From a virus: a stretch of 24,196 nucleotides of DNA. How positions within the stretch are numbered: position 1 is the first letter of the stretch; each line of letters opens with the position of its first letter. A program made the position numbers and the translations under genes. Location: the IMG/VR virus record IMGVR_UViG_3300008218_000051, positions 1-24,196 of that record; one strand, 5' to 3'. Shown here piece after piece: positions 14,564 to 22,668 of this stretch. The notes beneath the pieces are model-generated. The model searched no databases and was not told where the DNA came from. It saw only the letters and a list, made by a program, of their open reading frames with translations.

Positions 14564-15352
14564 TTAAGTTTGCTCAAATACTCCTTCTTTCTCTGCCAAT
14601 ACCTTTAGTTTATCCATATCCATGTGGTAAGGATCAGGTTCATTAGTAGTGAGTTCACCAGTGTCTGTAGTGGTTACAACTGGTGGGGCATTAGATCCTC
14701 TAGAGGTGGTCTCTTCAGCAGTTTCTGTAGTTTGCTCTATGGCCTTGATAGAACCCTCATTCTTGAGTTGATAGAAGGCTAATTCCAGGGAGTTGGCACT
14801 GATATCCATACCCAACTCCTGTATTCGTTTAGTTACTGCGTCAGAGGCTTCTTGAGTCGCAGGCCATTGCTCACCCACCCTGCGATGGAATTCCTGTGCT
14901 GCCAGACCTATTTGCATCTGCTCGTTAGTCTGGTTGAAGTTGTTGAGTTTAGTTGTTAGCTCTTCAGTAGACATGCCAAACCTGAACTTGTCCATATAGT
15001 TTTGGGCAGCAATGGGGTCTGTAGAAAGTAAGCTGTAATATTGCTGTTGTTCGAACTGAGCCTGGTCAGTTGGCTGCTGTGGTTGTGTAGGTTGTTGATG
15101 TAGTCCACCAATCAAGGCTGTATTCTGATCACGTAACTGCTGATTTTCAACCTCACGCTGCTTCATGGCATCTACAGCAGCCTGGTGAGCCTTCTGGCCA
15201 TCCTCTAATGTTCTATAGGTCTGGGTCTTATCACCTACGTTAATGGTGTAGGTTTTAGGTTCAGCTGGGGGGTTAGCCTCTTGAGAGGCAATCTGGGCAG
15301 CAATTTGCTCTGTAGTTAAATTGGTAACGTCAGTCTGATTGTCATCAGGCAT
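14564..15352 (-). CDS. Scaffold-like head assembly protein
   Basis: 262-aa acidic, Gln/Glu/Thr-rich, mainly helical protein. It has a coiled-coil-like segment at about residues 60-78 (VDAMKQREVENQQLRDQNTA), a Gln/Pro-rich linker (85-105) and further helices. Length, composition and place between portal and capsid protein fit a phage scaffolding protein, which guides coat assembly and then leaves. A C-terminal DPYHMDMDKLKVLAEKEG helix could be the coat-binding end. It starts at ATG 15350-15352 with AAGGA upstream. No protease motif is seen. Assignment is by context and composition, as is usual for scaffolds. Confidence 0.68.
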   Translation of the reverse strand: MPDDNQTDVTNLTTEQIAAQIASQEANPPAEPKTYTINVGDKTQTYRTLEDGQKAHQAAVDAMKQREVENQQLRDQNTALIGGLHQQPTQPQQPTDQAQFEQQQYYSLLSTDPIAAQNYMDKFRFGMSTEELTTKLNNFNQTNEQMQIGLAAQEFHRRVGEQWPATQEASDAVTKRIQELGMDISANSLELAFYQLKNEGSIKAIEQTTETAEETTSRGSNAPPVVTTTDTGELTTNEPDPYHMDMDKLKVLAEKEGVFEQT

Positions 15353-15388
15353 TTTTAGTCCTTTGTCAGGGGGTTAGAGTTAAATCAA

Positions 15389-15757
15389 TTAAACAGTAAA
15401 ATTATCCTTAGATTCAGTGTTCTCAATGTCCATGGCTAAAACTGGGTCTGAAACCTTATCCTGAACTGGTATAAGCTCCTGTAAGACTTGGTTTTTCATT
15501 TCTTTATGCCAATAAAGACGTAGCTGAATTTCCTTCAATATTTCCTCGGCTATTATCCAACGTCTTTGAAGACCATGGACAATGTCCCCACTAGAGGATT
15601 TGCAGTTCCTAAGCTTTTGCAGATAGTCATTAGACATATCTTCTATCTCGTCTAGCAGCAATTTATAACCAGGATGATCCATTAAAGCCTCTGCTAATCT
15701 GCCCTTTGTGATTGCTTCAATGGAGGCTTTAGGGATGAATTCGTCAGGTTCTGACAT
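15389..15757 (-). CDS. 122-aa helical protein between portal and scaffold
   Basis: Unrecognised acidic helical protein. It begins MSEPDEFIPKASIE, has a central helix pair around DEIEDMSNDYLQKLRNC and RRWIIAEEILKEIQLRLYWHKE, and ends in an acidic tail. It overlaps the 3' end of the portal gene by 14 bases. Small helical proteins at this place are often portal-associated or head-assembly accessories. No motif allows a firmer statement. Confidence 0.68.
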   Translation of the reverse strand: MSEPDEFIPKASIEAITKGRLAEALMDHPGYKLLLDEIEDMSNDYLQKLRNCKSSSGDIVHGLQRRWIIAEEILKEIQLRLYWHKEMKNQVLQELIPVQDKVSDPVLAMDIENTESKDNFTV

Positions 15758-17771
15758 TTGTGGATGCTGACTTTAATAGCTCTTTAGACATACCTTGTAG
15801 GATAACCTTAGCCATATCTGCTTGAGATTTCTGACCCTGCAATTCCTCATCCTGCTCAAATTCCTGGTTACTTAATTCACGTAGATCCTTCATGCGCTCT
15901 TGCTGTAGCTGCAGTTTTGTCTGTTCTGCATCAGGCTGACGTTGTTGCATAGCTTGTACTTCCTGTTGGGTCATGTCACGTATCAATTCAATTCTTTCTG
16001 TGTAGCCAATAGAATCAGCAAACAACATGAATACTGCTGGAAAATCCACTGTCTGGCCCTGCGTGGCTAACTGCTGTAGCAACAGAGGGTTCATCATTAA
16101 CTGCATTAAAGGTGGTGCCATAGCTGACAAAGCCTGTCTGGATGTCATTTTGGAGCCTGCACGCATCTTGAACCGGACATCTGCATTAAATACAGATAAG
16201 GGATCTAGCTCTCTACCATCTACTGCTTGTACAAGTTGATTGGGGTCCAGGAAACGCTGGTTCATTTTGTGTGTATCTGCCAGCATGCACTGCAGGACAT
16301 TCATCTCTATATTCTCTACAAAGTACTGGATACGGCTGAAGGCTCCGCTAGCCAAGGCGTTGGCACCTGTAGCTGTGCGTAAAGCAGGGTTTTGTCTGGC
16401 TGGTGCGCCACTAACTAAATCGTTCAATCCTGTAATCTTTTGGGCACGGTTCTCACTAGCTTCTTGCTCTACAAAGGCCTGTGAGGTGGCTCCAGTTGGA
16501 AATAGACGTATGACATGCTTAGAGGGGTCATCAGCTGATATAAGAGCACCTGGACGCTGCCTTAGCTGGCTCTGGGGTACATTGATACCTCTATGTTTGA
16601 CTGTAGGTGGATGAATGCTCAAAGCCAGTTCATCTATCCTGGCATTTAACACAGCCTGCTGGAATCGTTGTTCCCCTTCCAGAACATCAGACATGGCCTG
16701 ACCATAGAACCTATCAGACATATCTGCATATGTAATGGCGTAGAAGGGTATAAAACCAAATGGGTTAGATTGATTAAATATTACCCATGAGGTAGCCCCA
16801 TTACGGATAACCTGTACATATCTGGATTTAGTCCAATAATGCAAAACCTCAGCGCGGTGACCACCGGGGTCCAAGGTAGAGTCTGTACGAGGATCATAAC
16901 TGCCCTGCCTGGATGCTTCTGTAAACAGCAGGGTATTGTCAGCCTCTGTCATAGGCTTGTCTGTGGCCATACGATTTAGGAATATGTTGGAGGGTATAGT
17001 CCAATCCTGCTGACCACGTCTGGCTGCAATTTCATCTAGGTCTGTCAGGACACGTCTGATGCAATATCTGGCATCCTGGGGTATAGGCGATGGGCAATGG
17101 GGATCAATATAGAATTGCTTGATAGATACATGTGAGGCAATGGGCCTGTTTTCAGTCTCAGTAAATTTCTCCTCACGCATCTTAATCGTAAATTTGCCTG
17201 TGGGTACACTAATAAAGTTACCTGATAAGTCCCTTATTCTCTGTCGTTTGGGCTTGAAATCTGCTGTATATCGGTTTACCTCACGTTCAGTATGTAGCCA
17301 TTCTAACTGTATGATTCCAGTACCATATTTAACGCCATCCTTAATGCTGCGGCGCAGGTTTTCCTTAAACTGGCAATTCTCGTATTGGGCTATTAGAACG
17401 TCACGAACGATCTCAGCAGCCTCTGGTGGTGTACCTTTTTGGGCATTTACATCAAACCAGGGGTCATTGCCAAATATGGCCTGGAGAGCTTTAGGCAAAA
17501 AGGACTCAATTTGCTGGAAAGCCAGATAGACGCCTAATGCAGATCTAGGTATACGAGTACCTTCCCATGTTTTTTGGGGGGCATGGGCTACATAAAGATC
17601 ATCTGCATTACGAAAACGCCAGTCATGGTTTGTGGTGCGATAAGCCTCAGCCCGCTCAAAGTCACGCACCACCACCTTACCTGCAAATTCATCAGACCAT
17701 TCCTTTGTAGGTAAATGGATGATATCTTTTTGGGTTCCAGGCAGTTCGCTTACTGTGTCTACTTTAGCCAT
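15744..17771 (-). CDS. Portal protein (podovirus type)
   Basis: 675-aa portal, the dodecameric gate at the capsid vertex through which DNA enters and leaves. Signature features in order are the N-terminal FERAEAYRTTNHDW region, PRSALGVYLAFQQIESFLPKAL (about residues 76-97, the membrane-proximal helix block in large podoviral portals), the segment SNPFGFIPFYAITYADMSDRFYGQ, then GEQRFQQAVLNARIDELAL and the C-terminal helical, Gln-rich tail. The length fits large podoviral portals. Its ATG overlaps the terminase stop by one base (TAATG), and there is no good Shine-Dalgarno, so coupling is likely. The order TerL, portal, scaffold, capsid is conserved in tailed phages. Confidence 0.85.
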   Translation of the reverse strand: MAKVDTVSELPGTQKDIIHLPTKEWSDEFAGKVVVRDFERAEAYRTTNHDWRFRNADDLYVAHAPQKTWEGTRIPRSALGVYLAFQQIESFLPKALQAIFGNDPWFDVNAQKGTPPEAAEIVRDVLIAQYENCQFKENLRRSIKDGVKYGTGIIQLEWLHTEREVNRYTADFKPKRQRIRDLSGNFISVPTGKFTIKMREEKFTETENRPIASHVSIKQFYIDPHCPSPIPQDARYCIRRVLTDLDEIAARRGQQDWTIPSNIFLNRMATDKPMTEADNTLLFTEASRQGSYDPRTDSTLDPGGHRAEVLHYWTKSRYVQVIRNGATSWVIFNQSNPFGFIPFYAITYADMSDRFYGQAMSDVLEGEQRFQQAVLNARIDELALSIHPPTVKHRGINVPQSQLRQRPGALISADDPSKHVIRLFPTGATSQAFVEQEASENRAQKITGLNDLVSGAPARQNPALRTATGANALASGAFSRIQYFVENIEMNVLQCMLADTHKMNQRFLDPNQLVQAVDGRELDPLSVFNADVRFKMRAGSKMTSRQALSAMAPPLMQLMMNPLLLQQLATQGQTVDFPAVFMLFADSIGYTERIELIRDMTQQEVQAMQQRQPDAEQTKLQLQQERMKDLRELSNQEFEQDEELQGQKSQADMAKVILQGMSKELLKSASTNVRT

Positions 17772-19564
17772 TAAATACCAGTTTTACTATCGTAGTGTTT
17801 ATTTAAATCCCCCGTTTGATCCCCAAACATAGCCTCTCCACCAAACCCAAATCCATTAAAGTGTGGAGTCTGCCATGGGCCTACAACCTCTTGTTTAAGC
17901 CTGGGCAACATATCCAGCTCTATGCCACTGCCCTGATTCTGTGTTTGATCCACCAAAGTGTCCAATATATCGTCATGTTTATATTTTGGAAACCGCAATA
18001 CCTCGTTGTAGACCTCATCTTTACATACTATATCTTGTGCAAATCTTATATTACCAGAAGAAAACCAGTAACGAAGGCTATGTTTGATTCTGACTTGTTT
18101 AGACCATTGATTGTCTCTGGGAATATAGCTAATCAGGAGGTGCTGATTACGGATGATTTGTTCACGCTCAATAGTTGATTTCAACCCCCTGGCATGGGCT
18201 TCCTTTTCTATTTTCCAGTCCAATATCCTACCGTTGAGTCGTTTGTCCATCTCGAACATAATTTGACAGACATCATTACCGTCAAAGTGTCCTCTGTGGA
18301 TTTCAAGAATATACATTTTGCCATCCCGCCCAAATCCTGCAAGGGTGATAACGGAATAATCACCCGTGGACTCTCTTTCAAGTCCTGCCAGATCAACGGT
18401 GGCATGGAGACGTAATGTTGGAAAAAGCTCATTTATGACCCTTTGTGGAACCCATAACTTGTCCAGCTGTTGAATGTTGCATAAACCAGTACCCTCAGCC
18501 ATGGGATTCAGCTCGTACTGATTGGCAAACATTTCATGTCCAAGCCCACCTATTGGATTGTCTCTAAGATAGATTAGACGCTTTAAACTAAATTGCTCTG
18601 GCCAGATAGCCTCTGTCTTGGCTTCGTTAGCCCAACAAGTGCGATGGGTTAATTTCCACTCCTCTGCAATCTCTTTTAAATCTGATAATTCCTTGCCTCG
18701 TATGTCATCAGCTTTCGCCTTAGCGTATTTTTCACGCTTAATTTGAATTTCTGCTAACAGCTCCGCATGGAAATCAGAATAATCATAAATAGTTCCTTCT
18801 ATAGTTCTCCAACCCTCCACTGGATTTCCTTCACTATCTGATTGAGTTTCAACCAGTGGAATGCACATGGCAAAATGAGAGGCAATGGTCCTTAGGCCAC
18901 CTTGGGTTCTGGAATTAAACTGGTCAATAACGTCACTGTGCTTAATCACATCATAGTGAGGACCAGCCATAGAAGATGTGGCTGTGATTATGCTGAGAGT
19001 AGACTCCTTCTTTGTAATATCTGTACGGTTTGGCAAAGTAAAACCCTCAGTATTACCCAGTTTCTTACCACGCTTTGGACAATACTCAGGGAAGAAGAAA
19101 CGCATTTGCTCATTAAGTTCAAATTGGGATGCAATACCTATAACAATATCGGTTGCTAAGTCCTCAGTGGCTGTTGTGACCAGAATACGGATATCTGGAT
19201 AATTCAACATCCATTGAATGCTGTGAGCAATACAATTCAAAGTAGTCTTGAGATGCCCACGAGGATATAAAAGTAAATGCTGTTTTTGGCCTGGTAGATC
19301 CCACAAAGGCACCTTGGGCTTGGAACGCATGACCTTTAGCCGTTGTGTATTGATAATTTCACTACGGCCATAAAACTGTTGAAGGTCATCTATAATTGGG
19401 CCATGGGCATGATCCACGACATCTGTAAAACCTAGAATGTTATGGCAAAGCCAGCGCAGGTCTGTACGGGCCAGATTACGGCAATCACCCCAAGATTTAG
19501 CAAAGGCTGCTTTCTGTAGGTGGGTTAAGCGTTTCCACGGGATATCTTGGGCTTTGAGTGGCAT
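17771..19564 (-). CDS. terL: Terminase large subunit
   Basis: 597-aa packaging motor ATPase/nuclease. The ATPase part shows a Walker A-like PRGHLKTT (101-108) and a Walker B region HYDVIKHSD (203-211), in which the usual DD/DE pair reads S210-D211. A coupling-motif-like ATSSM (195-199) lies between them. The nuclease part has the RNase H-like aspartates D391 (TVDLAG), D402 and a C-terminal HDDILDTL (530-537). The remaining family landmarks, such as the Trp-rich N-terminus and the cluster GEGSG-like AEGTG, are in place. It acts on concatemeric DNA at the portal together with the small subunit. It starts at ATG 19562-19564, three bases after the M15-peptidase stop, with no obvious ribosome site. 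Confidence 0.92.
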   Translation of the reverse strand: MPLKAQDIPWKRLTHLQKAAFAKSWGDCRNLARTDLRWLCHNILGFTDVVDHAHGPIIDDLQQFYGRSEIINTQRLKVMRSKPKVPLWDLPGQKQHLLLYPRGHLKTTLNCIAHSIQWMLNYPDIRILVTTATEDLATDIVIGIASQFELNEQMRFFFPEYCPKRGKKLGNTEGFTLPNRTDITKKESTLSIITATSSMAGPHYDVIKHSDVIDQFNSRTQGGLRTIASHFAMCIPLVETQSDSEGNPVEGWRTIEGTIYDYSDFHAELLAEIQIKREKYAKAKADDIRGKELSDLKEIAEEWKLTHRTCWANEAKTEAIWPEQFSLKRLIYLRDNPIGGLGHEMFANQYELNPMAEGTGLCNIQQLDKLWVPQRVINELFPTLRLHATVDLAGLERESTGDYSVITLAGFGRDGKMYILEIHRGHFDGNDVCQIMFEMDKRLNGRILDWKIEKEAHARGLKSTIEREQIIRNQHLLISYIPRDNQWSKQVRIKHSLRYWFSSGNIRFAQDIVCKDEVYNEVLRFPKYKHDDILDTLVDQTQNQGSGIELDMLPRLKQEVVGPWQTPHFNGFGFGGEAMFGDQTGDLNKHYDSKTGI

Positions 19565-19567
19565 AGG

Positions 19568-19834
19568 TCATTTAATTGGTTGAAGGTGGTCATGGTCACC
19601 TTCAGGTATTAACTTGAGGCCTAGTCCTTTGACTCGTCTTGTGAATGTGGCAATTCTGTTAAGGCGTGTGTCTTTATCCCAGACATAATCCCTGCCTCTA
19701 CCTGACAAGTGAAAGCTGGCTGGACTACCACCAACCTTCTTGTTGTGCTCAAGAGTTCGTCTACCAGATGTCTGACTAATTGGGAATTCCACTTCCAATG
19801 TTTCGCAAATGGCATCAAACTCGGTCCTGGTCAT
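19568..19834 (-). CDS. Short M15-type (D-Ala-D-Ala/L-Ala-D-Glu) peptidase
   Basis: 88-aa protein that matches the M15 peptidase zinc site: TSGRRTLEHNKKVGGSPAS (22-40) corresponds to the family TSGYRSPxHNxxVGGSPxS, followed by H42-x-x-G45-x-G-x-D49 for the SxHxxGxAxD motif and E78-G-D-H81-D-H83-L-Q for the second zinc-binding and catalytic segment. The usual Ala before D49 is Gly47. No cell-wall-binding domain, signal peptide or membrane segment is visible, and the protein is short for the family. M15 peptidases cleave peptide crosslinks of peptidoglycan, so lysis or DNA entry are the likely jobs. The location just before the terminase is unlike a classic lysis cassette. It starts at ATG 19832-19834 without a clear ribosome site. 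Confidence 0.75.
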   Translation of the reverse strand: MTRTEFDAICETLEVEFPISQTSGRRTLEHNKKVGGSPASFHLSGRGRDYVWDKDTRLNRIATFTRRVKGLGLKLIPEGDHDHLQPIK

Positions 19835-19867
19835 CTATTCAGTGGTAGTGCTGCAACTAAAAGGTTA

Positions 19868-20188
19868 TTAATTCCACCAGTTTGTAGCTTTACGGATCTT
19901 GACACTAGCCTCAATAGCTTCTTCAATGCCATCCAGGAGCAATGCCCAGTCTTTAACACCAAACTCCACTCTTTCATTTCTATCCAGGGCTTCTAAAGCC
20001 ATCTTTGCAGAGGCTACGACAAATTCCTTCTTGTTGTCGCCTTTGCCCTTGCCAAACAAGCTCTCAGCTTTGTCTACCAAGTCGTCTAAGTCTAGAAATG
20101 TACCCAAAGGAGTTGTATCTAAGGCAATATCTCCAATTGTAGTACCTACCCCAAGGGCTGCTTTACCAATCTTGCTCCAGAAGCTCAA
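19868..20188 (-). CDS. 106-aa protein with a TTG start
   Basis: Unrecognised protein. It starts with TTG at 20186-20188, supported by GGAGG seven bases upstream; the TTG overlaps the preceding stop (TTGA). The first 40 residues are mildly hydrophobic (KAALGVGTTIGDIALDTTPLGTFL), followed by a charged, Lys/Gly segment and helices (SAKMALEALDRNE, DWALLLDGIEEAIEA). The product could associate with membranes, but no clear transmembrane span is visible. It is part of the small-gene run leading to the peptidase and terminase. Confidence 0.65.
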   Translation of the reverse strand: MSFWSKIGKAALGVGTTIGDIALDTTPLGTFLDLDDLVDKAESLFGKGKGDNKKEFVVASAKMALEALDRNERVEFGVKDWALLLDGIEEAIEASVKIRKATNWWN

Positions 20189-20442
20189 GCGCCTACCTCC
20201 ATTGGATGGATTTCACTTATAATCTCATTGTTGGGTTTAGAATTCTGTTCCTCAATATCCTCATCAGATAATCGGATATATTCTACCTGTGTCGTATCAA
20301 AGGCATACAATTTAGGATCTGGGTTTTGATCTTCAATGTAGGCTTTCACACGCTGCTCTGCAGCCTCAAATTGCTGCTTACACTGGAGATAATGATTAAC
20401 CAAGATATTGAATGTTTCTAGCCTGGGGCCTTCCAGTTTCAT
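20185..20442 (-). CDS. 85-aa helical protein
   Basis: Unrecognised protein. The N-terminal half is one long helix with heptad-like spacing (TFNILVNHYLQCKQQFEAAEQRVKAYIED as two pieces), and the C-terminal half is acidic and probably flexible. The ATG overlaps the previous stop (ATGA), and GAGGA lies just upstream. It could be a coiled-coil dimer such as an assembly accessory of the fibre-like protein upstream in the operon. No motif allows more. Confidence 0.65.
   Translation of the reverse strand: MKLEGPRLETFNILVNHYLQCKQQFEAAEQRVKAYIEDQNPDPKLYAFDTTQVEYIRLSDEDIEEQNSKPNNEIISEIHPMEVGA
20196..20200 (-). promoter_or_regulatory. Shine-Dalgarno fixing a TTG start
   Basis: GGAGG, seven bases before TTG 20188, within the 3' end of the upstream gene. 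This near-consensus ribosome site is the reason for accepting a non-ATG start. Confidence 0.65.
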
Positions 20443-20675
20443 ACTTCCTCTGCTGATAGAGTTGCTTTAATAGTCTTTTCGGCTTTATCCATGAGTTTAT
20501 GGCGCATTACCAACGTCAAAGATCCAGCAGAGTTGGCTAAATTAGCAAGTCTCCACTTTGCATGGTCTTCTAGAGCATTGTCGATGATTGCTTGAATATA
20601 TGCCTCAAAATCACCCAGTCTTGTCTTGATTGCAGCATCCTGGGCAGCAGTTAGAGTAAATGTGTATTTTGCCAT
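20439..20675 (-). CDS. 78-aa protein, function unknown
   Basis: Small protein with an opening beta strand (MAKYTFTLTAAQDAA) and then helices (FEAYIQAIIDNALEDHAKWR). This looks like a recurring small phage family whose members begin with a TFTLTxxQDxA strand, but I know of no assigned function. The ATG overlaps the fibre-like gene's stop (TAATG), with GGAG five bases before, so its synthesis is coupled to that gene. A helper of the fibre-like protein is a reasonable guess only. Confidence 0.66.
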   Translation of the reverse strand: MAKYTFTLTAAQDAAIKTRLGDFEAYIQAIIDNALEDHAKWRLANLANSAGSLTLVMRHKLMDKAEKTIKATLSAEEV

Positions 20676-22081
20676 TAGCTCTCCAGAAGATGTAGTTTGG
20701 CCTCCAAGCCTACGATTCTTTTCAAGGCTCCCTGTAGTTTTGTGTAGAGTTGGCAGATTGCACCATTCTGGGCACGTTGAAGTTGGGTGACGTTGGTGAG
20801 TCCACCTTCAGCAACCGGGGCACCAAGAATCTTTGCGTCAATCAGATCCTGCTCGTTGTACTTCACAAATTCATCCCACTCTTGTTGAATGACCTTGCCA
20901 CGACTTCTGTCGAAGGTACGCAGGAGATGAACGTCGTCATACTCATCAAAGGTTCCGCCAGATGTAACAGTGAACATATCGCCATCTTCATCAATGAGGA
21001 AACGGGCCACGTTTGCACCACCCACTCTGGCGGTTACTGTGAAGACATTGCCATTTGCCGTGATATCAGCTAAACCATTCGACCCATCATGTTCTGCTGT
21101 GAAGAAGTCAATCTGCCCGATACCATCAGTTGTCTTTGTTGTGTCGGCCTGCCCACCGTAAGCTTCGTTTCGCCAAACGGGAGTTTCAGCGAGATCTTCC
21201 ATGTAAGCCTGAACCCTGACGCCACCCTTGGCACCAGAAGTTTTATGGATAACATAGAAATCATCTGTTTCAGTAGGATTTGACCCACCAGAAGTCAGGC
21301 CATGAGCAACGTCGCTTGATTTCAGGCAAATAGCTTGGGTGTCATTCGGTCCCTGATTAATTGTCAAGCCAATTGCCATGTTGCCATTGGTGTCCTCGTT
21401 AATACCTAAAATGCCCGCGCACGTGACAACCTGGGCATTGTCAATGGTCAACGCTGTTGTTAACGCGCCACCTGAGGTAGCAGTTCGTAGTTGGATCTCC
21501 CCACCAATTTGTCCAGCAGCTACAGAACTATCATCGACTTGGAAAGCAACTTCAGCAACCAGCGTGTCCAGATCCGTTCCATCAGCACCATAGGCTTGGA
21601 TCTTACCTAGCTCTTCATTGTCAGCGACGGTTGTGTTGGAGCCAAGTGTGGCATGACCAGACTTAAACAGTTTAAGAATTGGAGCCAAGGCATCCGTAGT
21701 GCTGAACAGGCCAATACCCAAGGATGCATCTGTTTCTGTAGTGCCTAGAACCTGGACCTCAGAAGTGATTTCTCCAAAGGAAACCTGGGCTGTGTGGCCA
21801 ACGATTAAGCCTTCAAGTGCGTGAATATCACCATTTGCGTGAATATCACCGTTATTGAAGGTTAAGCTATCAACAGCACCTGCAGTTCGAGCTACTGTAA
21901 AGATAGTCTCACCAGCAGCATCTAAATCTGTACGGGTTCTAAGGAGTAAGTCGTCCCCAGTGGCAATTAAATCCCATAGCCCTTCATTAGCAGTGGCATC
22001 TGTCTCACGTAATTTGATGCGTGGTGCTGCACCGGCTACTTCTGAAAGAGAACCTATAAGCCTAGTAGTTCTACGAGCCAT
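20675..22081 (-). CDS. 468-aa fibre-like structural protein
   Basis: Beta-rich protein of Gly, Thr, Ala, Asp and Asn. Short strand repeats run through it (LWDLIATGDDLLLRTRTD, FTVTARVGGANVARFLID, DMFTVTSGG), typical of long trimeric fibre or spike shafts. The N-terminal 25 residues may anchor it. Near the C-terminus a fold switch to helices occurs (VTQLQRAQNGAICQLYTKL, then LKRIVGLEAKLHLLE), ending in a coiled coil that could trimerise the shaft. A duplicated NGDIHA occurs at about residues 77-88. G+C looks somewhat higher than in neighbouring genes by eye. It lies between the two terminase genes rather than in the tail block, which is unusual. A tail fibre or head fibre are both possible. Confidence 0.66.
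   Translation of the reverse strand: MARRTTRLIGSLSEVAGAAPRIKLRETDATANEGLWDLIATGDDLLLRTRTDLDAAGETIFTVARTAGAVDSLTFNNGDIHANGDIHALEGLIVGHTAQVSFGEITSEVQVLGTTETDASLGIGLFSTTDALAPILKLFKSGHATLGSNTTVADNEELGKIQAYGADGTDLDTLVAEVAFQVDDSSVAAGQIGGEIQLRTATSGGALTTALTIDNAQVVTCAGILGINEDTNGNMAIGLTINQGPNDTQAICLKSSDVAHGLTSGGSNPTETDDFYVIHKTSGAKGGVRVQAYMEDLAETPVWRNEAYGGQADTTKTTDGIGQIDFFTAEHDGSNGLADITANGNVFTVTARVGGANVARFLIDEDGDMFTVTSGGTFDEYDDVHLLRTFDRSRGKVIQQEWDEFVKYNEQDLIDAKILGAPVAEGGLTNVTQLQRAQNGAICQLYTKLQGALKRIVGLEAKLHLLES
21819..21854 (-). repeat. 2 x 18-bp tandem repeat inside fibre-like gene
   Basis: Two adjacent 18-bp units share GCGTGAATATCACC and encode NGDIHA twice. The length is a multiple of three, so the frame is kept. 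It probably arose by in-frame slippage duplication in the shaft. Confidence 0.7.
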
Positions 22082-22090
22082 TATTTGTCT

Positions 22091-22189
22091 CTAATAGGGG
22101 TCATCATCGTTGTCATCCTTGCCAAAAAGGGTAACTAGAAAGAAGACAACAAGTGCCGTCAATATCAGGCCTATTCCAACAACATCCAT
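22091..22189 (-). CDS. 32-aa single-span membrane peptide
   Basis: A 32-codon frame starts at ATG 22187-22189, overlapping the TAA of the 147-aa gene (TAATG), and stops at TAG 22091-22093. The product reads as one hydrophobic helix (residues 3-23: VVGIGLILTALVVFFLVTLF) and a very acidic tail (GKDDNDDDPY). A membrane-spanning peptide with an acidic end is a coherent design that random sequence rarely gives, and the start-stop overlap matches the coupling style of the operon. No family is recognised. A small holin-like or regulatory membrane peptide is possible. A similar-sized membrane peptide closes the operon at 4-117. Confidence 0.55.
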   Translation of the reverse strand: MDVVGIGLILTALVVFFLVTLFGKDDNDDDPY

Positions 22190-22632
22190 TATGCAAAGAA
22201 GTCAGCCCAGACAGCAAAATTAGCTGTACCTCCTCCAGCGTTACCCACACTAAAACTGAGTGCCCATTCTTCACCCAGGTTGACAGTTAGAACTGTTCCT
22301 GCTGCCAGACTTCCATCAGTAGGCGTATGCTGGGCATTACCCGCAGCTGTTATTTCAACTAATCTGTTACCTGCTGCCGAAAGCTGGTCAAATGAGGCAA
22401 TGTCGATCCAGTTAGAATCATCTGGCAACCTTTTCTGCAGCCATACGTTTAGAGTGCTGGCAGTCATCTGGGTAACTTCCAGCATGACTGAGGCAGAGGT
22501 GTAGCGATGAACACCAGCCAGGGGGCTAGACTGGGTATCAGACAACCCTGCAGCCTTTTGGGATGAGGCTGACATTTCAACATTATGGACAAATAACTGA
22601 GCTGCTGGGAGGGTATTGGAATTTACAGGCAT
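22189..22632 (-). CDS. 147-aa beta-rich putative structural protein
   Basis: Unrecognised protein rich in Ala, Ser, Thr and Val with alternating strands (SASVMLEVTQMTASTLNVWL, then NRLVEITAAGN, then AGTVLTVNLGEEWALSFSVGN, then NFAVWADFFA). The layout resembles that of the 157-aa protein near the capsid gene, suggesting related folds. GAGGA lies about ten bases before the ATG. It may be a virion surface or decoration protein, or the proximal partner of the fibre-like protein encoded after it. Functional role inferred only. Confidence 0.68.
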   Translation of the reverse strand: MPVNSNTLPAAQLFVHNVEMSASSQKAAGLSDTQSSPLAGVHRYTSASVMLEVTQMTASTLNVWLQKRLPDDSNWIDIASFDQLSAAGNRLVEITAAGNAQHTPTDGSLAAGTVLTVNLGEEWALSFSVGNAGGGTANFAVWADFFA

Positions 22633-22668
22633 GAATATGCAATCCTCTGGTGCAAAATACAGACTAGC

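Noticed and set aside
16027-17529. Several plus-strand frames opposite the portal gene
   Set aside because: They mirror codon structure of the portal on the other strand; no ribosome sites or family signals.
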